Source: Cyclobacteriaceae bacterium (GTDB lineage: Bacteria; Bacteroidota; Bacteroidia; Cytophagales; Cyclobacteriaceae). Taken from it: a DNA stretch of 9,179 bases. Position numbers and translations under genes: made by a program. Positions 1-6,800 of this stretch are shown piece by piece (positions within the stretch are counted from its first letter, which is position 1; each line of letters starts with the position of its first letter). The stretch spans positions 1 to 9,179 of the forward strand of contig JAUUZS010000130.1 of the NCBI GenBank assembly GCA_030589835.1. The letters are read 5' to 3'. The notes under the pieces were generated by a model. That model was not told where the DNA came from and made no database searches. It saw nothing but the letters and a program-made list of their open reading frames with translations.

Positions 1-34
1 AAGGTACGCAAAGAAGACGCAGAGGAACACAAAG
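1..34. repeat. Degenerate ACGCAAAG-type short repeat, three units at window edge
   Basis: Three near-identical octamers occur in a row: ACGCAAAG (6-13), ACGCAGAG (17-24) and ACACAAAG (27-34). Their starts are 11 and 10 bases apart. The AAGG at positions 1-4 may be the tail of another unit cut by the window edge. Degenerate runs of (A)CGCAAAG or CACAAAG are a familiar type of dispersed intergenic repeat in Bacteroidota and some other phyla; membership here is inferred from appearance alone. The array lies downstream of the oxidoreductase gene and is not part of any ORF I would call. Confidence 0.5.
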
Positions 35-257
35 ATGGGTTATCTTATAAATTACAGATATTCAGCTTCATACTAAAAATAGTATAATGTGCGAAACTTC
101 AGTAAAGAAATGCCTATCACTCAAATTCATTTCAGAACGTACAATTTTACTTCTAAAATTCTAAAATTCTCAATTCAACTGTTCGAATGTTCTTAATTCA
201 ATTTAAATCAGCATCATTTGATTTCCCATGTAGTGGCTTCAATTCATGATTAACACA
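35..257. other. AT-rich intergenic region downstream of the oxidoreductase gene
   Basis: This stretch has no credible ORF and no RNA gene that I can recognise. It is A/T-rich and contains a short direct repeat, TTCTAAAA twice plus a partial third copy (151-170). AATTCA recurs several times in the neighbourhood. I looked for a minus-strand terminator behind the oxidoreductase stop codon and found only weak short inverted repeats with no convincing GC-rich stem and U-tract. Confidence 0.6.
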
Positions 258-1586
258 CTAGGTGAGCTTATATGACCCCGGTGTTGGGATAGGATATGCT
301 CCATGCTCATCTGGTTTTACAGGCGCTTCTGCATCCCAGGAAAGTTCCTTTGGCAACAAGTTCATGGTTGATTTCATGGCCTCATCCCACGTTATTTCCT
401 GACCGCTATAGGTTGCCATTCTTCCCAATATTCCCGTCATCGTGCTTATGGCTCCTGATTCGGCCTGATTTATATACTCGTCTTGCCTGAGCATATTGAA
501 CAATTTTGTCTGCTCTGCCTGGTGTGGTTCGGGGTCTTCGTCGCCATCGTATTTCCAAATAACATTTCCTTTATTGTCATTAATGGAGGCGGATTGTCTT
601 CCTGGTATGCAATTAAAAGTCCCTTTTGTTCCATGACCTGCATCAGACCAATTATTCCAGCAGCCTTTTTGATGTCGGCATTGGCTATTTAAAATGGAAC
701 CGTCAGGATACAGATATTCCACAAAATGATGGTCGAATATCTCACCATATTCATTGCCTGTCCTGACCTCCCTGCCGCCCATTCCCTGGGCTTTTACAGG
801 ATGAGATTTCTTCAGCCAATTCATCAAGTCCAGGTCATGCACATGTTGCTCTACTATATGATCACCACTTAACCAATTGAAATAATACCAATTCCACACC
901 TGGTATTGCATTTCTGTCATTCCTGGCTTTCTGTCTCTTACCCAAACCCCTCCGGAATTGAAATATGCCCGCATACTTATGATATCACCAATTATCCCGC
1001 TTTGCAGCTTGTTAATGGTTTCTATGCTGCTTTTCTGAAACCTGAGGTGATGACCGACGACAACCTTTAATTGTTTTTCTTTGGCCTTTTTTGCCAGCTC
1101 TATTATCTTTCTTACACCCGGAACGTCAGTTGCTACGGGCTTTTCCATAAACACATGTTTGCCTTGTTTGACGGCCTCTTCAAAATGCATCGGCCGGAAA
1201 CCCGGGGGTGTTGCCAAAAATACAATATCCGCCAAACCTATGGCATCTTTATATCCGTCAAGGCCAACGAATTTGTGCTCTGGCTTTACGGTCACTTTCT
1301 TACCGTGTAATTTCAATAAATTTTTATATGAGGAATCGAGTTTTTCCTGGAAAGCATCCATCATGGCGACAAGTCGTACATCATCCCCGGTATTCAGGGC
1401 CTCATTTACAGCGCCAGATCCTCGTCCGCCACATCCGATCAAGGCGATCTTGATGGTGTTGTCAACATTCACGTGGGGATTGAATGCCATATTAAAGGGA
1501 GAGATCATTGCTCCACCGGCAACTGCAGCCGAAGTTTGCATAAATTTACGGCGACTTTTTGGAGAACTGTTGGGTGTGTTTTTCAT
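258..1586 (-). CDS. Tat-exported Gfo/Idh/MocA-family NAD(P)-dependent oxidoreductase
   Basis: The gene encodes a 442-residue probable dehydrogenase or oxidoreductase acting on a sugar, polyol or related substrate. The N-terminus has a twin-arginine signal, SRRKFMQ (residues 11-17), followed by a small hydrophobic stretch to about residue 35, so export of a folded, cofactor-loaded enzyme is expected. The Rossmann fold starts near residue 45 and has the dinucleotide-binding GCGGRG motif (51-56, GxGxxG). The family lysine motif MEKP is at 147-150, with K149 the likely catalytic or nicotinamide-contacting lysine. The substrate domain carries GDHIVEQHVHDLDLMNW (241-257); the acid-x3-His pair of the family appears here as E246 and H250. 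Length fits exported Bacteroidota and Planctomycetota members. GH109 glycosidases belong to the same superfamily, but the intact MEKP makes an ordinary dehydrogenase-type enzyme more likely. The gene is divergent from the sigma/FecR/SusCD genes and appears monocistronic within the window. The true substrate cannot be read from the sequence. Confidence 0.92.
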   Translation of the reverse strand: MKNTPNSSPKSRRKFMQTSAAVAGGAMISPFNMAFNPHVNVDNTIKIALIGCGGRGSGAVNEALNTGDDVRLVAMMDAFQEKLDSSYKNLLKLHGKKVTVKPEHKFVGLDGYKDAIGLADIVFLATPPGFRPMHFEEAVKQGKHVFMEKPVATDVPGVRKIIELAKKAKEKQLKVVVGHHLRFQKSSIETINKLQSGIIGDIISMRAYFNSGGVWVRDRKPGMTEMQYQVWNWYYFNWLSGDHIVEQHVHDLDLMNWLKKSHPVKAQGMGGREVRTGNEYGEIFDHHFVEYLYPDGSILNSQCRHQKGCWNNWSDAGHGTKGTFNCIPGRQSASINDNKGNVIWKYDGDEDPEPHQAEQTKLFNMLRQDEYINQAESGAISTMTGILGRMATYSGQEITWDEAMKSTMNLLPKELSWDAEAPVKPDEHGAYPIPTPGSYKLT

Positions 1587-1609
1587 GGGTATTGCTTTTT
1601 AATATTTAT

Positions 1610-1640
1610 TGAAATTACATTATTTAAACTTATTGGCAAA
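1610..1640 (-). promoter_or_regulatory. Candidate Bacteroidota-type promoter for the oxidoreductase gene
   Basis: On the minus strand a TTTG (complement of 1637-1640) is followed after 19 bases by TAATTTCA (complement of 1610-1617). The Bacteroidota housekeeping promoter is TTTG, about 19-20 bases, then TAnnTTTG. The upstream element and spacing fit, while the -7 element matches at only four of its six specified positions. It lies about 25 bases upstream of the ATG. The match was found by eye in very A/T-rich DNA, so chance is a real possibility. Confidence 0.3.
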
Positions 1641-1810
1641 ATCGCCTTTCACATTATCATGAGTTCATATTGCTCTTTTTCTGAGCTGATTTATATTTGT
1701 CATGTACGATTTGTGATAAGGATATTGGCCTGCGGGTTGGCAATTTTTTATTTTATTCGGCAGCATAAAACGGTGATGTGCGATGTACAGAACCGATGTG
1801 GTGAAATAGA

Positions 1811-1820
1811 CAGCATGCTG
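1811..1820. repeat. Perfect 10-bp palindrome CAGCATGCTG
   Basis: CAGCATGCTG is its own reverse complement. It sits midway in the divergent intergenic region, about 225 bases from one start codon and 230 from the other. The symmetry does not extend into the flanking bases. A dimeric regulator could bind such a site, but nothing else in the sequence supports that. Confidence 0.3.
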
Positions 1821-1939
1821 AATCATAGACTTTCCCGACCGGTTTGTTTTTGCGCCGTTAATGGACATGATGGCAGCCTAGGATTGGATGTGAGTCCACT
1901 TGATTGCATAAAAAATGCTCACCAGAAGGAAATGAAGAC

Positions 1940-2032
1940 ATGAAAATTTTTAAAGGTATTTTTTACAATTATTATGATTTTTTCTTGACAATGCTGAAAA
2001 ATGCATTTATCTTGGGTAAGATTTCAGATTAA
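1940..2032 (+). CDS. Possible 30-codon ORF ahead of the sigma-factor gene (leader peptide or chance)
   Basis: An ATG at 1940 opens a 30-residue ORF beginning MKIFKGIFYNYYDFFLTMLK and ending with TAA at 2030-2032, 16 bases before the sigma-factor GTG. AGAAGGA (1924-1930), a Shine-Dalgarno-like sequence, stands nine bases ahead of the ATG, which is better than the leader of any confident gene here. The peptide is rich in Phe, Tyr, Ile and Leu with several lysines. It could be a leader peptide coupling translation to the sigma gene. Against it, the best promoter candidate for the sigma gene lies inside this ORF, in which case it would not be in the message. Bacteroidota also rarely depend on Shine-Dalgarno sequences, and A/T-rich DNA yields such ORFs by chance. 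Confidence 0.2.
   Translation: MKIFKGIFYNYYDFFLTMLKNAFILGKISD
1984..2015 (+). promoter_or_regulatory. Candidate promoter of the sigma/FecR genes
   Basis: CTTGACA (1984-1990) supplies a TTG upstream element. After 20 bases comes TATCTTGG (2008-2015), which matches the Bacteroidota -7 consensus TAnnTTTG at all but one of the specified positions. Initiation would fall near 2020-2025, giving a leader of roughly 25-30 bases before the GTG at 2049. Spacing and position are good. The call is by eye and untested. Confidence 0.45.
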
Positions 2033-2048
2033 TTAGTCAATTTATACA

Positions 2049-2663
2049 GTGATTCAATATCATTTTTACAAAAACCTTTCATTAAAAGAAATATTCAAAA
2101 GGCTATCAGAATCTCCTGATCGTGGTTTATATGATTATTTTTTTAACAAATATTATCCAAAGCTAATTTGGTTTGCTTTATTATTTGTAAAGCAGCACTG
2201 TGCGGCAGAAGAAGTGGTATCAGACGTTATGCTCAGTGTTTTTAAAAACAGGAAGAAACTGGCTGAAACAGAAAATATTGAAGGGTATATTTTTATTTCC
2301 GTTAAAAACCAGTCATTAAAATATTTAAAAAAAAGCAAAAGGCAAATTTGTACTGATATGCTGGAAAGCGATACGGATCTTCTTATGACAAGCTCTGTTT
2401 CCCCGGAATATGAATATCTGGAAAATGAATTTCATCAAGTTGTCAAATCTACCATTGATGCGTTGCCACCAAAGCGAAAATTAGTATTTAAATTGATCAA
2501 GGAAGATGGACTGAAATACAATGATGTGGCCAAATTGTTGGGCCTATCTGTAAAGACCATAGAAACACATATGGGCTTAGCACTAAAATCGCTTAAGGAA
2601 AATATTGAGCATTACAAAAATGGTGGTGTGCGCAATACACATTATATTTCTATAAAAAAGTAA
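2049..2663 (+). CDS. ECF-type RNA polymerase sigma factor, FecI-like, with GTG start
   Basis: The 204-residue protein is an extracytoplasmic-function sigma factor, expected to direct RNA polymerase to a small target set, most plausibly the SusC/SusD genes downstream. Region 2 spans about 28-96, including the core-binding stretch AAEEVVSDVMLSVFKNRKKL (52-71) and the promoter-melting part through YIFISVKNQSLKYLKKSKR. A linker (about 100-130) leads to region 4 at about 133-188, with LPPKRKLVFKLIKEDGLKY and the helix-turn-helix NDVAKLLGLSVKTIETHMGLALKSL. This is typical of Bacteroidota FecI-like sigma factors of 180-200 residues. The frame is closed by TAG at 2034-2036 and the first internal ATG is codon 61, inside region 2, so the GTG at 2049 is the only reasonable conventional start. 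No Shine-Dalgarno sequence precedes it. The gene lies 70 bases before the FecR-like gene on the same strand, the usual sigma/anti-sigma order. Confidence 0.93.
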   Translation: MIQYHFYKNLSLKEIFKRLSESPDRGLYDYFFNKYYPKLIWFALLFVKQHCAAEEVVSDVMLSVFKNRKKLAETENIEGYIFISVKNQSLKYLKKSKRQICTDMLESDTDLLMTSSVSPEYEYLENEFHQVVKSTIDALPPKRKLVFKLIKEDGLKYNDVAKLLGLSVKTIETHMGLALKSLKENIEHYKNGGVRNTHYISIKK

Positions 2664-2733
2664 TTATTTAAGCGTAATGATTAGGGGTAAATGATGTTTT
2701 AAGTCTTATTAATATTGAAAATGTAAGATATAG

Positions 2734-3765
2734 ATGCCTAAATCATCCTTAAATAGTCTTTATAGAATAGTGGCCAGAAAAATTTCCGGTCAGGCCAGCA
2801 AGAGTGAAAATCTAAAGTTTGAGAAGTGGATTGCATCATCTCATAAAGCAAAAGATATATATGGAGATCTTGAGCGTATATGGTCAAATAGATATTTTGG
2901 CGAAGAAGACCAGGAACTTGTTTCCCAGGAGGAGGTTAGCGATAAAATATGGCAGAGCGCTTTTGGCAAAACAGAACCTACGAAGAAATGGAAAATGAGT
3001 CGCTCTTTTTTATTAAAATTGGCTGCCGCAATCATTTTTTTTCTAACGACATTATTTGCTGTTTATTATATGATTGATACCAATCCGGAGGAAATATCAC
3101 ACATATCAGTAATTCACAAAAAGACGCTTCCGGGACAAAAATCGATTATAACCCTAAGGGATGGAACTGTGGTGTCGCTGAATTCGGGCAGTAAAATTTC
3201 TTATATGAGTGATTTTAACGATAGCTTGAGGATTATAGAATTGAAAGGGCAGGCATTTTTTGAGGTATTTAAGGATCCTACAAAACCATTTATCGTTAAA
3301 TGTCGAAACCTTGAAGTAAAGGCCTTAGGGACATCATTTGATGTGAATGGCTATAAAGACAAATCGATTACTGTTAGTTTAATGACAGGAAGTGTTTTGC
3401 TTTCAGTTCCACTAAAAAGTGAAAGGGCAGAGATGATATTGAACCCCGGAGAATATACTATTGTAAATAAAGATGACAAGTTCGTCAGGCATGGAATATT
3501 TGATCCATATGAACTTCTGGCATGGAAGGATGGGAGACTGATTTTTAAAAATCAAACCCTTAAAGAAATCGTTCCCAAACTTGAGTTATGGTATGGAGTG
3601 GACATCCAACTAGAATCAAGTTTCAACTCTAACAAGACCTTCAGTAGTACCTTTGTAAAGGAAAACCTTCAAAATATTCTATTAAATATGGGAACTATAT
3701 TAGAATTCAACTATATTATTGACGGAAATAATATTACCATCACCCAAAATGTTATGCCTATGTAA
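2734..3765 (+). CDS. FecR-like membrane anti-sigma factor (FecR plus DUF4974-like C-terminal region)
   Basis: The 343-residue inner-membrane regulator is the likely partner of the upstream sigma factor. A cytoplasmic N-terminal domain (about 1-88), expected to bind the sigma factor, contains the FEKWIASS-type helix and charged helices. One membrane span follows at about 90-113 (SFLLKLAAAIIFFLTTLFAV). The periplasmic FecR domain runs from about 128 to 225, with LPGQKSIITLRDGTVVSLNS, the ELKGQAFFEV strand and VKALGTSFDVNGY. The C-terminal DUF4974-like region (about 265-338) contains GRLIFKNQTLKEIVPKLELW; in this family it adopts a secretin/TonB short N-terminal-like fold thought to contact the transporter's STN domain. 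The start is the first ATG in frame, with only an A-rich leader. The gene sits between the sigma and STN-SusC genes, the standard order of a cell-surface signalling set. It looks intact. Confidence 0.95.
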   Translation: MPKSSLNSLYRIVARKISGQASKSENLKFEKWIASSHKAKDIYGDLERIWSNRYFGEEDQELVSQEEVSDKIWQSAFGKTEPTKKWKMSRSFLLKLAAAIIFFLTTLFAVYYMIDTNPEEISHISVIHKKTLPGQKSIITLRDGTVVSLNSGSKISYMSDFNDSLRIIELKGQAFFEVFKDPTKPFIVKCRNLEVKALGTSFDVNGYKDKSITVSLMTGSVLLSVPLKSERAEMILNPGEYTIVNKDDKFVRHGIFDPYELLAWKDGRLIFKNQTLKEIVPKLELWYGVDIQLESSFNSNKTFSSTFVKENLQNILLNMGTILEFNYIIDGNNITITQNVMPM

Positions 3766-3782
3766 ATCACCTAGTAAAAAAA

Positions 3783-3815
3783 CATGATAGCCACCTAAGA
3801 GGATCCGTTATCATG
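3783..3815. repeat. Inverted repeat CATGATA / TATCATG between fecR-like and susC-like genes
   Basis: CATGATA (3783-3789) pairs perfectly with TATCATG (3809-3815) across a 19-base loop. It starts 17 bases after the FecR-like stop codon. No U-tract follows, so it is not a classical terminator. It might partly attenuate transcription, act as an RNA processing site that lowers readthrough from the regulatory genes into susC, or be chance. Confidence 0.35.
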
Positions 3816-3819
3816 CTTA

Positions 3820-3838
3820 ATTGTGAGCACAATCTCAC
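3820..3838. promoter_or_regulatory. Two overlapping palindromes just upstream of the susC-like gene, candidate operator
   Basis: ATTGTG-AG-CACAAT (3820-3833) has perfect 6-bp arms. GTGAG-CACAAT-CTCAC (3823-3838) has perfect 5-bp arms and overlaps it. The two cannot form at the same time as hairpins. They lie 12-30 bases before the first possible susC start and could be an operator or part of the 5' leader. No Bacteroidota regulator is known to me for this exact sequence. Confidence 0.35.
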
Positions 3839-3850
3839 CTAAAATTAATT

Positions 3851-6800
3851 ATGTTTAAACTCAATGAAATAATTATGAAATTTAAATTACCAAAAAAGCT
3901 AATGACGCTTTCTAAGTATTTTCTTTCTGTAGTTTTAATGCAATGTTTGTTTCTCCAAAACATTTGGGCCACAGATATAAATAATCAGGAAGTAAAAAGT
4001 GTAACTGACGTAAGCCTAAACCTAAAGGTTCAAAACGCCAGCCTTTCTGAACTATTTCAAGTAATTGAAAAAAATACTGATTTTTATTTCTCTTTTAGCT
4101 CGGAAGATATCAGTAATGATTTTACTTACTCTAAGACAGAAAAAAATATTACGGTAAGAGACGTCCTTCTTGACGTTTCTGAAAAAGCCGATTTGAAATT
4201 CAAACAAGTCAATCGGAATATTATTGTTCAGAAAAATGAACTGAATAATACGACTCCAAAAGTTGAAATTGTAATTCAGGGAATTACCATTACCGGTAAA
4301 GTATTGTCTAGCGAGGATGACTCAGGTCTTCCAGGAGCCAACGTGATCGTTAAAGGAACCAGTACAGGTACCGTTACGGATTTAGATGGCAATTATAGCC
4401 TTGAAGTGCCGGATCAAAACGCAACTGTTGTTTTTAGCTCGGTGGGTTATACCTCTGTTGAAGTTGTAGTTGGTAACCGATCTACAATCGATATCACATT
4501 GAATGTGGATGTTACCTCACTCGACGAAATCATAGTAGTGGGTTATGGTGAGCAAAAGAAAGCTACAATAACCGGAGCTGTTTCCAGTGTTGATGGTGAA
4601 GTTGTACGTGAATTTGCAACGAACAACGTTTCGGGAGCACTGGTAGGTCAGGTACCTGGTCTGATGGTCGTAAACCGTTCCGGTGAGCCTGGCGCGGATG
4701 ATTCTCAAATTAGGATCAGGGGTATCAATACCTTGAATAACTCTTCAGCACTTATTGTAATTGATGGTATCGCCAATCGAGACGGGGGTCTTGCCAGACT
4801 CAATCCGAATGATATTGAAACAATCACTGTTTTGAAGGATGCCTCTGCTGCTATTTATGGTGCGCAGGCAGCTAATGGTGTAATTCTGGTTACAACAAAG
4901 CGTGGCAAAGCAGGAGCTCCTGAAATTAGCCTCAATTTAAACGTTGGTATGAACCAACCTACTCGATTGCCAGAGGTACTTAATTCTCCGGATTATGTGC
5001 AGGCGTTGAACGAGATTGATGAATATCACTATAAAATACCACCAAGGTATTCTGCTGAAGATATACAGAAATATGGTGATGGATCAGATCCATGGAGATA
5101 TCCTAATACAGACTGGTATGGCGAAGCTTTAAAGCCATGGTCTCCTCAAGGGAATGCAAACATATCTTTATCTGGGGGAACAGATGATGGATTAACTTAT
5201 TTTGTCTCTGCAGGAAATACCTGGGAAGATGGATATTTCCAAAACAGTGCTGTTGGTTACAACCAATATAATTTCCGTACAAACATTGATGTCAAACTCA
5301 GAAAAAATATAAAATTGAGGTTTGATGTTTCGGGAAGGCAAGAAAAGCGACAATATACGCAGGAGCGTGGGAGCGGGACCTTCAGAATACTTTATGGTAT
5401 GAAGCCAACTATACCTGCCTTCTGGCCACAACGTAGTACAGATGATGAGCGTTTACCCGGTCCCGATTTTGAATCAGGACGAAACCCGGCGGTAACTTCA
5501 ACAGATATTACCGGATATAATAATAGTGATAACTATGTATTCCAAAGTAATATTGGTCTTGATATCGATGACCTGTTTACTATAGAGGGATTATCGTTTG
5601 TTGGGAATGTGGCGATTGATAAATCATTTGAAGAGCATAAAAACTGGAGAACGCCCTGGACCCTATACACATGGGATGGAAGTTACAATTCGCCAGGTAC
5701 CATGAACGCAAATGGTGAGCCTGACTTGCAAGGATCTTTAAAAGGTGGTACTGCACCTCAATTAGAAGAATCAAGATGGAGAAGAGATGGATTTACGGGC
5801 AACATGCGATTAAACTATGTGAAGAATGTTCAAAATCATGGTTTTAGTATCATGGCTGGTATAGAGCGACAAACCGAAACGGAGTACTTTATGAGTGCCT
5901 TCAGAAATGACTATGTTACTGATCAGTTGCCCTATTTGGATTTTGGCGCTGATAATACCAATAAAACAAACAATGGTGCACAGTGGGATCAAGCTCGTTT
6001 GAACTATTTTGGTCGTGTGAACTATGCATTCAGAGACAGGTATCTTGTGGAGTTTGTATGGAGGTATGATGGTTCTCAAATATTTGACCCTGAGTTCAGA
6101 TGGGGATTCTTCCCTGGTGTTTCAGCAGGATGGGTACTTACCGAAGAAAGCTTTATGTCGAATGTTTCCTGGGTAAGCAGGTTGAAATTGAGAGGATCAT
6201 ATGGTACATTGGGTAACGACAAGATTGATCCCTATCAGTACCTGGCAACGTTTGAGTTTGGAGGTAACTACATCTTCGACGAAACCACAGATACAAAAAG
6301 TTTGCGTCCTTCATCAGTAGCCAACCAGGGTGTTTCTTGGGAGGTGGCCAAAAATACCAACATCGGTATTGAAGGATCATTGTTTGACGGAAAAATTAAT
6401 TTTGAATTTGATGTATTTAAAAACCTGCGTACAGAGATATTATGGCCAGCGAATGCTTCTATTCCTCAATCCTCAGGCATTCTTAATCCTCCTCACCAAA
6501 ACATAGGTGAAGTAGAAAATAAAGGTGTTGATTATTCAGTAACTTATGCCAACAGTATTAACCAGGACATGTCATGGAATATTGGTTTTAATGGCGGCTA
6601 TGCCAAGAACAAAATATTGTTCTGGGATGAGCCGGCAGGAAATTTGCCATGGCAGATATCTACAGGCCGACCAATAGGCTCTTCTTTATATTATAATTCA
6701 ATTGGTATATTTAAGGATCAGGCGGCAGTTGATGCATATCCTAGTTGGCCTGGCGCTGAGCCTGGCGATGTCATTTTTGAAGATGTTGACGGTGATGGTG

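Larger units (their letters stand above)
1587..2048. other. Divergent intergenic region between oxidoreductase and sigma-factor genes
   Basis: This 462-bp stretch separates two divergent transcription units. It contains a candidate minus-strand promoter (1610-1640), a perfect 10-bp palindrome (1811-1820), a 30-codon plus-strand ORF (1940-2032) and a candidate plus-strand promoter (1984-2015). Two longer overlapping ORFs on opposite strands (67 codons at 1665-1868 minus; 94 codons from an ATG at 1659 to 1943 plus) occupy the middle. Neither has a recognisable domain. The plus-strand reading is rich in Cys and His, as chance translations often are. About 1700-1930 looks less A/T-rich than the flanks, so a decayed gene is possible, but I cannot identify a parent. 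No tRNA, rRNA or riboswitch is recognised. Confidence 0.6.

Noticed and set aside
151..170. TTCTAAAA tandem repeat considered as a CRISPR or replication iteron array
   Set aside because: There are only two full 8-base copies and a partial one, with no spacers and no associated genes. This is ordinary low-complexity A/T-rich DNA.
258..1586. GH109 alpha-N-acetylgalactosaminidase as the identity of the Tat-exported protein
   Set aside because: GH109 members share the NAD fold and export signal, but this protein keeps the dehydrogenase-type MEKP motif and lacks the sequence features I associate with GH109. The general family call is safer.
1081..1602. 173-codon plus-strand ORF opposite the start of the oxidoreductase gene
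   Set aside because: It is antisense to the conserved Tat signal and Rossmann domain, and its translation shows no domain. It is a shadow of the real gene.
3819..3828. AATTGTGAGC, identical to the first half of the E. coli lac operator
   Set aside because: Only one half matches and the other half differs. A LacI-type lac operator is not expected upstream of a Bacteroidota susC gene. The match is most likely coincidence due to the palindrome.
3822..3839. CRP-like TGTGA...TCAC arrangement
   Set aside because: The half-site spacing does not fit TGTGA-N6-TCACA. The perfect symmetry is shifted by one base and lacks the outer T/A pair.
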